6,248 nt of DNA. It comes from Clostridia bacterium. GTDB lineage: Bacteria; Bacillota; Clostridia; Christensenellales; UBA1242. Location: the NCBI GenBank assembly GCA_016290255.1, contig JAEETG010000101.1, forward strand, positions 1 through 6,248, given 5' to 3'. The position numbers were made by a program, and so were the translations under genes. The notes below the pieces were generated by a model, which saw only the letters and a program-made list of their open reading frames with translations, ran no database searches and was not told the DNA's origin. Of the stretch, positions 1 to 5,305 are shown in pieces (position 1 is the first letter of the stretch; the number at the start of each line of letters is the position of its first letter).

Positions 1-211
1 CAAGTGCTCTTTCACAAACAATGGCTTTTGCGCCCTTTTGTTTTGCACTTTCTGCAAACTCATGACCATCAACTTGAGAGCCAGACAAACAAAAAAACAA
101 ACTGTCTTCCCTCACATCTTTTGAGTTAAAGCAAATGCTTTTGATATCCACATCTTTTTTGTCTATATATTTTTTTACCTGAACCCCTTCCAAAAGTTTT
201 GATAGTAACAT
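1..211 (-). CDS. murE: MurE, UDP-N-acetylmuramyl-tripeptide synthetase (N-terminal 70 residues, partial)
   Basis: The gene begins at ATG 211-209 and runs off the left edge, so only the N-terminal part of the UDP-binding domain is present. MurE is a cytoplasmic ATP-dependent ligase that adds the third amino acid (a diamino acid, meso-DAP or Lys) to UDP-MurNAc-L-Ala-D-Glu. What can be seen is the family's N-terminal signature: FNSKDV at residues 29-34 (equivalent to the usual DSR-V uridine-contact motif), then SLFFCLSGSQVDGHEFA (37-53) and GAKAIVCE (60-67), matching the familiar 'gDLFva.kG...DGh.fi..A...GA.aiv.E' pattern. An in-frame TAA sits directly before the ATG, and GGAGG lies 8 nt upstream, so the start is secure. 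It follows the penicillin-binding protein gene by 19 nt, the standard dcw order. MurF shares a related N-terminal domain and cannot be fully excluded, but gene order favours MurE. The diamino-acid specificity region is outside the window. Confidence 0.88.
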   Translation of the reverse strand, partial: MLLSKLLEGVQVKKYIDKKDVDIKSICFNSKDVREDSLFFCLSGSQVDGHEFAESAKQKGAKAIVCERAL

Positions 212-217
212 TTATTT

Positions 218-225
218 CCCCTCCC
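218..225 (-). promoter_or_regulatory. Shine-Dalgarno site of murE
   Basis: The minus strand reads GGGAGGGG just after the stop codon of the upstream penicillin-binding protein gene. The GGAGG core (224-220) is 8 nt from the murE ATG at 211, which is ideal spacing. The short intergenic gap with a strong site suggests murE is translated independently from the same mRNA as the upstream gene. Confidence 0.8.
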
Positions 226-230
226 ATCTT

Positions 231-2132
231 TCACATTTTTAAAAGTATTATTCCGCCCTCAAACATCATTTCTCCTGGCGGAACCGATTGCCAAAGAACA
301 AAAGATTCTTCTCCATCAACTTCATAATTTAGTTTCATCGATTTTAGTATTGATGCCGCTTCCGTTAAAGAAAGCCCAACAACATTTGGAACTGTTATTG
401 TTCTGTTTAATTTTTTTAGGTCTTCACTAAGATTCATTGGCTCCAAACCAAGATATTCAAAAATTGATGAAAAAATTTGTTTTGCGTAAGGAGCCGCAAC
501 AACACTTCCATAATATTGCCCCGCTCCTGGTTCATTCACGCACAATAAAATTGTGTATTGTGGGTCATCAACTGGATAGCAGCCAACAAATGAAGAAATA
601 TATTTCCCTTTTGCAATATGGCCATTTTCATACTTTTGTGCAGTTCCCGTCTTTCCTCCAATTCTAAAACCCGGAACAAAACTATATAGTCCATCATTTT
701 TGCTAACAACCTGCTCCATCATAAACAAAATGTCTTGACTGGTTTTGTGGTTTACGGTGTTGGCTCGAAATTCGCTTTGAAATTCTTTTTCAATTCCACC
801 TGAAGAAATGCTTTTGATAAACCGTGGCTCAAACAACTTTCCAGTCAAAATTCCAGAAACACTTGAAATCATTTGAATCGGAGTTATTGCAATTGCTTGC
901 CCAAAACTAATGCGAGCAAGGTCAACATTTTTAATCACACTTTCGCCCATCATAATTCCAGCACTTTCGCCACTGAAATCAACATTTGTTTTGCTTCCTA
1001 TTCCAAACTTTTTTAAGTAAGAATATAATCTTTCTTTTCCAAGCCTTAGGCCCAAATCCATAAACACGCTGTTGCAACTGTTTGCAAAGCCCTCAACAAG
1101 AGTTTCACTTCCATGCCCTTTTGTTTTCCAGCATTTTATTTTTTGGCCATCAACAATTCTGTAGCCTGGGTCATAGAACCTTTCTTCCAAATTTGTAATC
1201 CCTTCTTCAAGGGCTGCTGCCGTTGTGAAAATCTTAAAGGTGCTGCCAGGCTCATACACATCACAAATGATGCTGTTTTTGCTTTGTTCCAAAAGAGTTT
1301 TTAGGTCATCTCTTGGCAAATTGTTTAGGTCCAAACTGGGCTCATTTGCCATTGCAAGAATTTCTCCATTTTTTGCATCCATAATGATTGCCTGAACACT
1401 TTTTGCTTGCTGCTCCATTTTTGCCTGCTCGCAAACACTTTGAAGAATTTGTTGCATTGTTAAATCTATTGTTAAACAAATGGTTGAGCCTTTCACACCT
1501 TCCACAAATGTTGTTGTTGCATTGCTTAGTTCCATGCCTGTTAATGTGCTTTCCGTGTAAGACGCACCGTCAATACCACAAAGATATGAATTGTAATATG
1601 CCTCAAGCCCTGATTGGCCAACATTATCTATTGTGCAATAACCCAAAACACTGGATAGAAGATTGCCATAAGGATAATATCGTGAACTAGTTTCACCCAA
1701 AATTATTCCGTCAATATTTTCCTCCAAAATAAGTCTTGCTTTTTCAAATGGCACCTGCGTTTTAATGAGCCTTTCTGAAACACTTTTGTCTTGCACTTTC
1801 TGCAAAGTTTTTTCATAATCAAGCCCCAAAAGTTCACTTAAAAAAGTTGCAGCCTTTTCAGCATCTTTAATCATCACGCCACGAGAAAAAACATCATAAC
1901 TTGTGTGTGAGACTGCAAGCACTTCACCATTTCGGTCTAATATATCTCCCCTAAGCCCATGAAGTGAAACATCTCTAGTCCACTGTGATATTGCTTTGGT
2001 TTGGAGTTTTTTTCCATCAATTATTTGAACACAAAACAGTTTTACAAACATAATAAAAAATAGAAAAACAATTATTATTCCAATAACCAAAATTCTTTTA
2101 TGCATTGAAAATGTTGTGTATTTCAAACTCAT
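231..2132 (-). CDS. Class B penicillin-binding protein (FtsI/SpoVD type) with one C-terminal PASTA domain
   Basis: This is a membrane-anchored D,D-transpeptidase that cross-links peptidoglycan stem peptides outside the membrane, at the septum (FtsI/PBP2B role) or in the spore cortex (SpoVD role). Starting at ATG 2132 the protein has 633 residues: a basic N-terminus and one membrane segment (about 14-36), the class B dimerisation domain with RGDILDRNGEVLA (61-73) and RYYPYG (151-156), the transpeptidase domain with catalytic SxxK in GSTFK (Ser297, Lys300), SCN (352-354) and KTGT (494-497), and one PASTA domain (about 576-633, VPNVVGLSLTEA). All catalytic motifs are intact and the length is normal. 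An upstream in-frame TTG (2141) would add three residues; I prefer the ATG although its G-rich upstream tract is very close to it. One PASTA domain is typical of SpoVD, two of Bacillus PBP2B, so the SpoVD-versus-FtsI role is not settled. It lies between ftsL and murE, as expected for a dcw transpeptidase. Confidence 0.95.
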   Translation of the reverse strand: MSLKYTTFSMHKRILVIGIIIVFLFFIMFVKLFCVQIIDGKKLQTKAISQWTRDVSLHGLRGDILDRNGEVLAVSHTSYDVFSRGVMIKDAEKAATFLSELLGLDYEKTLQKVQDKSVSERLIKTQVPFEKARLILEENIDGIILGETSSRYYPYGNLLSSVLGYCTIDNVGQSGLEAYYNSYLCGIDGASYTESTLTGMELSNATTTFVEGVKGSTICLTIDLTMQQILQSVCEQAKMEQQAKSVQAIIMDAKNGEILAMANEPSLDLNNLPRDDLKTLLEQSKNSIICDVYEPGSTFKIFTTAAALEEGITNLEERFYDPGYRIVDGQKIKCWKTKGHGSETLVEGFANSCNSVFMDLGLRLGKERLYSYLKKFGIGSKTNVDFSGESAGIMMGESVIKNVDLARISFGQAIAITPIQMISSVSGILTGKLFEPRFIKSISSGGIEKEFQSEFRANTVNHKTSQDILFMMEQVVSKNDGLYSFVPGFRIGGKTGTAQKYENGHIAKGKYISSFVGCYPVDDPQYTILLCVNEPGAGQYYGSVVAAPYAKQIFSSIFEYLGLEPMNLSEDLKKLNRTITVPNVVGLSLTEAASILKSMKLNYEVDGEESFVLWQSVPPGEMMFEGGIILLKM

Positions 2133-2153
2133 TTCCCCCAAACCTGTTAGTTT

Positions 2154-2183
2154 AATATACTAGTGCAATAATCAAAATATGAA
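2154..2183 (-). promoter_or_regulatory. Candidate promoter for the penicillin-binding protein-murE genes
   Basis: On the minus strand, downstream of the terminator after the ftsL-like gene, TTCATA (2183-2178) and TATATT (2159-2154) are separated by 18 nt and sit about 20 nt before the coding start region. The -10 is good and the -35 poor, so this is a weak sigma-A-like candidate only. A sporulation sigma factor could be used instead if the gene is a spoVD, but I see no convincing match to such a consensus. Confidence 0.3.
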
Positions 2184-2188
2184 TAAAG

Positions 2189-2219
2189 AAAAAAAACAGC
2201 AAAAATTTTGCTGTTTTTT
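2189..2219 (-). terminator. Intrinsic terminator after the ftsL-like gene
   Basis: About 17 nt after the stop codon the minus strand forms a stem CAGCAA / TTGCTG with a 5-nt AT loop, followed by eight T. The outer A-run and T-run extend the pairing. The shape fits a Rho-independent terminator, although only three of the six core pairs are G-C. Because the hairpin is nearly symmetric with T-rich ends on both sides it could also work on the other strand, where there is no gene needing it. It would separate metallophosphoesterase-rsmH-ftsL from the penicillin-binding protein gene, or act as a partial attenuator. Confidence 0.7.
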
Positions 2220-2236
2220 ATAAGTATCATTAAAAA

Positions 2237-2941
2237 TTATTTTCCAAATAACCCTGCAAAGAAATCACAGAATCTATCCCATGCACTTGATTTTTCGGTG
2301 TATCTTGGAGTGGTGTTTTGTGGAGATAAGTCAACTGTTGATGCCCCAGAGTTTTGTGCTTTTTCCATGTCGGTTATGGCGCCCTTAAACTCTTCATATT
2401 GTGCATCAGTTTGAGCCATTTGTTGTTCTGTTTGGCTTATTTTATGTTGAGTTTTTGCAGTGTTTTTTGCCAAACTGTTTATTGAAAACATGTTGTAACC
2501 AAACACAAAAGCAAACAAAACAAGGCAAACAGAAATTGTTGTTATCCACAAATGCTTGCGCTGAATTTTGTGCTCTTTTTGTTTCCTGCTGATTGGCTTT
2601 ACATCAATTTCTTGTTTTATTTCCAAAACTTCGCTTGGCTCATCTTTTTTCTCAACAACTTCTTTATAGTTATGCGATGCCATTTTTTCCAATGCATTTT
2701 TATCTCCAAAAAATGGATTAAAGTCATCATATTTTTGTTTTCTAACTTCCACTTTTTCTTGATTTCTGTCTATTTCCTCATAAACTTTTTGCAACTTGTC
2801 GGTTTTGTGAGAGTTGTCGAAAAGAGCATTTGTTGCTTGTTTGTTGATTTGGTCATAAAGGCCACGGTTTTCTTCTTTAACATCATAAAAAGAATGGGTG
2901 CTTTTCTTGGCGATTTTTTCTTCTATTAACTTTTCTGCCAT
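2237..2941 (-). CDS. ftsL: FtsL-like single-pass membrane division protein with long charged cytoplasmic region
   Basis: The assignment rests mainly on position (between rsmH and the dcw transpeptidase) and on topology. FtsL is a bitopic divisome protein that pairs with DivIC/FtsB and activates the septal transpeptidase complex. The 234-residue protein has a very charged N-terminal part with no hydrophobic segment (1-130), one membrane helix (about 131-154, beginning LWITTISVCLVLF), a Gln/Lys/Glu-rich predicted coiled coil (about 155-196), a polar Ser/Thr/Pro linker, and a C-terminal amphipathic stretch WDRFCDFFAGLFGK (221-234). Typical FtsL proteins are roughly 90-130 residues with a short cytoplasmic tail, so the N-terminal part is unusually long. 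The start is set at ATG 2941 because AGGAGG lies 8 nt upstream; an in-frame ATG at 2971 would add ten residues, overlap rsmH and leave that site inside the gene. There is little sequence conservation to rely on, and another divisome coiled-coil protein is possible. Confidence 0.65.
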   Translation of the reverse strand: MAEKLIEEKIAKKSTHSFYDVKEENRGLYDQINKQATNALFDNSHKTDKLQKVYEEIDRNQEKVEVRKQKYDDFNPFFGDKNALEKMASHNYKEVVEKKDEPSEVLEIKQEIDVKPISRKQKEHKIQRKHLWITTISVCLVLFAFVFGYNMFSINSLAKNTAKTQHKISQTEQQMAQTDAQYEEFKGAITDMEKAQNSGASTVDLSPQNTTPRYTEKSSAWDRFCDFFAGLFGK

Positions 2942-2949
2942 AAAACAAT

Positions 2950-2955
2950 CCTCCT
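2950..2955 (-). promoter_or_regulatory. Shine-Dalgarno site that fixes the ftsL-like start
   Basis: A perfect AGGAGG on the minus strand is 8 nt from ATG 2941 and lies directly after the rsmH stop codon (TAA at 2960-2958). It supports the shorter 234-residue product over the 244-residue reading that would begin inside rsmH. Confidence 0.85.
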
Positions 2956-2957
2956 TT

Positions 2958-3887
2958 TTATAACTTTTCAATAATTCTTAACTTTGCTGAATGAGCCCTT
3001 GGGTTTTCGGCGTTTTCTTCCTCGCTTGCGGTGATTGGCTTTTTGCTGATCAAAATTCCTTCTTTTTTGTGACCGCAAACGCAAATTGGTGCGCTTGGTG
3101 GGCACAAGCAGTCTGTGCTAAGTAGGCTGAAGGCCTTTTTCACAATTCTATCTTCCAGTGAGTGGAAAGTGATGATTGCAAGCCTGCCACCTTTGTTTAG
3201 ATGCTGGAATAATTTTATAATAGTGTCATACAGTTTGTCAAGTTCTGAATTAACTTCAATTCGAATTGCTTGAAAAACTTTTTTTGCCGGATGACTTCCC
3301 TTAAAGCGAATTTTTGCTGGAATTGCTTTTTGTATGATTTCAACAAGCTGAAATGTTGTTTCAATCTTTTTTTCTTGCCTATCTTGAACAATGTGTTTTG
3401 CAATATTGTTTGCAAACTGCTCTTCTCCATATTCCCTAAAAATTTTGGCAAGTTCTTCTTTGGAATATGTGTTCACAACTTCATATGCTGAAAGCTCTTG
3501 AGTTTTGTCCATTCGCATATCAAGTTTTGCATCCATATTGTAGGAAAATCCTCTATCTTTTGTGTCTAGTTGATATGAACTAACTCCCAAATCCAAAAGA
3601 ATCCCATCAAGTTTGTCAACTTTAAAATGCTCAAGTGCCTCTTCAAAATTTTTGAAATCTGTGTGATATAGTTTTGCATTAAAGGATTTTAATCTCTCTT
3701 CTGAAACAGAAAGTGCGTCTTCGTCTTTATCCAAACACAAAAGCATTCCGCTTTTCAGTTTTTTTGCAATGGCTGTTGAGTGGCCTGCTCCGCCAACAGT
3801 GCAATCAAGATAGGTTCCATCTTTTTTTATGTTTAGCCCATCAACAACTTCATTTAGCATAATTGGTTTATGTTTAAAATCAATCAT
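2958..3887 (-). CDS. rsmH: RsmH (MraW), 16S rRNA m4C1402 methyltransferase
   Basis: RsmH uses S-adenosylmethionine to N4-methylate C1402 of 16S rRNA in the ribosomal P site. The 309-residue product is full length for the family. Motifs visible in order are FKHKPIMLNEVV (4-15), the SAM-binding loop DCTVGGAGHS (28-37), LDKDEDAL (52-59), DGILLDLGVSSYQLD (94-108), RGFSYNMDAKLDMRMD (112-127), the EEYGEE-like REYGEE (151-156), RIEVNSEL (209-216), FHSLEDR (241-247) and the C-terminal NPRAHSAKLR (295-304). A CxCPP...CxC cluster (Cys260, 262, 269, 271) lies in the C-terminal part. I start it at ATG 3887, 7 nt after AAGGA; a GTG immediately upstream (3890) would be only 4 nt from that site. The start overlaps the phosphoesterase stop as ATGATTGA, implying translational coupling. 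mraZ, which usually precedes this gene, is absent here. Confidence 0.97.
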   Translation of the reverse strand: MIDFKHKPIMLNEVVDGLNIKKDGTYLDCTVGGAGHSTAIAKKLKSGMLLCLDKDEDALSVSEERLKSFNAKLYHTDFKNFEEALEHFKVDKLDGILLDLGVSSYQLDTKDRGFSYNMDAKLDMRMDKTQELSAYEVVNTYSKEELAKIFREYGEEQFANNIAKHIVQDRQEKKIETTFQLVEIIQKAIPAKIRFKGSHPAKKVFQAIRIEVNSELDKLYDTIIKLFQHLNKGGRLAIITFHSLEDRIVKKAFSLLSTDCLCPPSAPICVCGHKKEGILISKKPITASEEENAENPRAHSAKLRIIEKL

Positions 3888-4596
3888 CACTTTTTCCTTT
3901 TAATTCAACTTCAACAAGTTTGCAATCAATTTGGTCACAAGAAGTTAGAAGATATCTAACATTGTTTAAAGTGTAATCTAGTTTCACTCTGCAATTTTTC
4001 CCGTGCAAATGGCCATAAATCACATAGTCTGGGTTATATTTTTCAATTATTTCAGTCACCGCACTTGCTTTCATTGTTGAGTTGAAAGGTGGATAGTGCA
4101 CCATAACAATAACATAATCTCCGTCTTTTCTCTGCTTTTGCATTTCTTGCAAAGATAATTCAAGCCTTATGAGTTCACGATTAAAAATCTTTTCGTCTTC
4201 GTTAGACTTAAACTCTGTTTCAGGAACAGTCCAACCTCTTGTTCCACAAACCAAAACATTATCAAAACGCAAACAGTCATTTTGAACAGCAAACATGTTG
4301 TTTGGCAAAATTTCTCTCACTTTTGAAATGCTTTTCCACCAATAGTCGTGATTGCCACGAAGAATAACTTTTTTCCCTGGAAGAGAACCAATCAAATCTA
4401 AATCTGGTTTTGCTTCTTCCAAATACATTCCCCAACTTATGTCGCCAGCAATGATCACCAAATCATCTTCTTTAACCTTTTTGTTCCAATCCTTTTTAAT
4501 TCTTTCAAAGTGATCGTCCCACCCTGGCCCAAAAATGTCCATTGGTTTTTGAACAACAGAACTTAGGTGCAAATCACTTATTGCAAAAACTTTCAT
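3880..4596 (-). CDS. Calcineurin-like metallophosphoesterase (COG1768-type predicted phosphohydrolase)
   Basis: This is a 238-residue soluble enzyme with all the metal-binding blocks of the calcineurin-like phosphoesterase fold: DLH (Asp8, His10), GDISWG (Asp52), GNHDYWW (Asn82, His83), VMVHYPP (His167) and GHLHG (His196, His198). Such enzymes use two divalent metal ions to hydrolyse phosphomono- or diesters. There is no signal peptide or membrane segment, so it should be cytoplasmic. The early KPMDIFGPGWDDH stretch (17-29) and the overall length resemble the COG1768 predicted-phosphohydrolase group, from memory; the true substrate is unknown. The ATG at 4596 follows GAGG with 6 nt spacing and there is a plausible promoter immediately upstream, making it the first gene of the rsmH-ftsL transcript. 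Its end overlaps the rsmH start by 8 nt. That position suggests co-expression with division genes but does not prove a role in division. Confidence 0.9.
   Translation of the reverse strand: MKVFAISDLHLSSVVQKPMDIFGPGWDDHFERIKKDWNKKVKEDDLVIIAGDISWGMYLEEAKPDLDLIGSLPGKKVILRGNHDYWWKSISKVREILPNNMFAVQNDCLRFDNVLVCGTRGWTVPETEFKSNEDEKIFNRELIRLELSLQEMQKQRKDGDYVIVMVHYPPFNSTMKASAVTEIIEKYNPDYVIYGHLHGKNCRVKLDYTLNNVRYLLTSCDQIDCKLVEVELKGKSDD
3895..3899 (-). promoter_or_regulatory. Shine-Dalgarno site of rsmH inside the phosphoesterase gene
   Basis: AAGGA on the minus strand lies within the last codons of the metallophosphoesterase gene. It is 7 nt from ATG 3887 and 4 nt from GTG 3890, which favours the ATG as the rsmH start and supports coupled translation of the two overlapping genes. 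Confidence 0.6.
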
Positions 4597-4614
4597 AACA
4601 TACCTCTTGTTGTT

Positions 4615-4644
4615 ATTTTATCACTAAACAAATCAAAAAATCAA
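4615..4644 (-). promoter_or_regulatory. Probable sigma-A promoter of the phosphoesterase-rsmH-ftsL operon
   Basis: On the minus strand TTGATT (4644-4639) and TAAAAT (4620-4615) are separated by 18 nt, with a TG one base before the -10 (extended -10, TGATAAAAT). The site lies between the upstream terminator and the phosphoesterase Shine-Dalgarno sequence, where a promoter is needed. A second TTGATT (4636-4631) is too close to the -10 to serve. Confidence 0.6.
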
Positions 4645-4652
4645 GTGAAAAC

Positions 4653-4678
4653 AAAAAAGAACTATGTTAGTTCTTTTT
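4653..4678 (-). terminator. Intrinsic terminator after the 169-aa helical protein gene
   Basis: Beginning 5 nt after the TAG stop, the minus strand folds as AAAAAGAACTA - ACA - TAGTTCTTTTT, a perfect 11-bp stem with a 3-nt loop, ending in six T. The stem is AT-rich but complete, and it lies between one gene's end and the next gene's promoter. Confidence 0.75.
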
Positions 4679-4683
4679 GCAAT

Positions 4684-5193
4684 CTATTTGGTCTTTTCTG
4701 CTGCTTCTTTCTTTTTTGCTCTTTGCTTTGCTTTTTCTTCATTCATCTTTTTGCGGTATTCTGCATGCCTCAAAACAAGTTCTTCTTCAGACAAAGTCTC
4801 TGCAAGCTCTTTTGCAACAGTTGTGCTTCTTGTTGTTTTTTTGGCAAGCAAATATTTTTTAATAAACTCAGGTGATGAGTTTTTATCATTTAGAATTTGC
4901 TCTTCTTTTGCTTTTTCTCTTGCTCTATAGTTTTTGTTGTGCCTTAGTGGGTCTTGAGCCAATTTTGCCTTAACTTCTTCATCAGTCATTTCAAGCATCG
5001 CTTCTGCTTGCAAAAAAGCCGCCATCTTCTTTGCTTCTTTTTTTGTTTTTTCAAACTTTTTTTCGCCAATAATCTTTTTGTTTTCTGCCATCATTTTTCT
5101 GATTTGCTCATCTCTTCTTCTGCTCATCATTGCCCTCTTTTGCCTAAGCAATTTAAGTTCCTCTTCTGTTAATTCTTTTTTTTCTTTTGCCAT
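4684..5193 (-). CDS. Lys/Glu-rich helical protein of unknown function
   Basis: I do not recognise this 169-residue protein. By count it has 35 Lys, 13 Arg, 28 Glu and 4 Asp (net about +16), no Cys or Trp, and no signal peptide or membrane segment, so it should be a soluble, basic, largely alpha-helical cytoplasmic protein. Three helix starts share a capping pattern: LTEEELKLLR (8-17), MTDEEVKAKL (69-78) and LSEEELVLRH (134-143). The central part (80-125) has more uncharged residues, including an NSSPEF turn, and both ends are strongly charged. The composition would suit binding to nucleic acid or ribosomes, but no family motif shows that. The start at ATG 5193 has GGGG 7 nt upstream. It has its own near-consensus promoter and terminator, so it is probably a well-expressed single-gene unit. 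Reading-frame length, Shine-Dalgarno site and promoter make it a real gene; frames on the other strand here are shadows. Confidence 0.85.
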   Translation of the reverse strand: MAKEKKELTEEELKLLRQKRAMMSRRRDEQIRKMMAENKKIIGEKKFEKTKKEAKKMAAFLQAEAMLEMTDEEVKAKLAQDPLRHNKNYRAREKAKEEQILNDKNSSPEFIKKYLLAKKTTRSTTVAKELAETLSEEELVLRHAEYRKKMNEEKAKQRAKKKEAAEKTK

Positions 5194-5222
5194 AACCTAT
5201 CCCCTTTTTGCTCTTTATGGTC

Positions 5223-5251
5223 ATTATATCACATATCTTTTCCGCTTTCAA
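5223..5251 (-). promoter_or_regulatory. Strong sigma-A promoter with extended -10
   Basis: On the minus strand TTGAAA (5251-5246), a 17-nt spacer and a perfect TATAAT (5228-5223) are present, with TG one base before the -10 (TGATATAAT). This is the best promoter in the window. It lies 29 nt before the ATG of the helical-protein gene, giving a short leader with little room for a regulatory RNA. Confidence 0.85.
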
Positions 5252-5273
5252 TAGCAAACTTTAAAATAGCAAC

Positions 5274-5301
5274 AAAAAAACAAGCATTTTTTGCTTGTTT
5301 T
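5274..5301 (-). terminator. Intrinsic terminator after the lipoprotein gene
   Basis: Four nt after the lipoprotein TGA stop, the minus strand forms AAAACAAGCA / TGCTTGTTTT with an A5 loop, followed by a run of seven T. It cleanly separates the lipoprotein transcript from the next gene's promoter. Confidence 0.85.
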
Positions 5302-5305
5302 AGTT

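Noticed and set aside
437..1690. Plus-strand open frames of 63-100 codons inside the penicillin-binding protein gene
   Set aside because: They lie opposite a gene with all catalytic motifs intact, have no plausible ribosome-binding context and encode sequences without recognisable character.
2133..2141. TTG at 2141 as the start of the penicillin-binding protein
   Set aside because: It would add only three residues and has no better Shine-Dalgarno spacing than the ATG at 2132. It remains possible but is less likely.
2208..2929. Plus-strand open frames of 63-125 codons, some rich in Phe and Leu, opposite the ftsL-like gene
   Set aside because: The Phe/Leu/Cys richness is the mirror of Lys/Glu-rich coding on the minus strand and imitates membrane proteins. 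There are no convincing starts.
2942..2971. ATG at 2971 as the start of the ftsL-like gene
   Set aside because: It overlaps rsmH, has no Shine-Dalgarno site, and would place the perfect AGGAGG inside the coding region.
3215..3491. Short open frames on both strands inside rsmH
   Set aside because: They are shadows of a full-length, motif-complete rsmH.
4567..5172. Plus-strand Phe/Cys/Leu-rich frames opposite the 169-aa helical protein, resembling small membrane proteins
   Set aside because: Several overlapping frames exist at once because the minus strand is A-rich. The minus-strand gene has a promoter, Shine-Dalgarno site and terminator; these do not.
5194..5222. Possible riboswitch or leader RNA before the helical-protein gene
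   Set aside because: The distance from the -10 box to the start codon is only about 29 nt, too short for a structured regulator.
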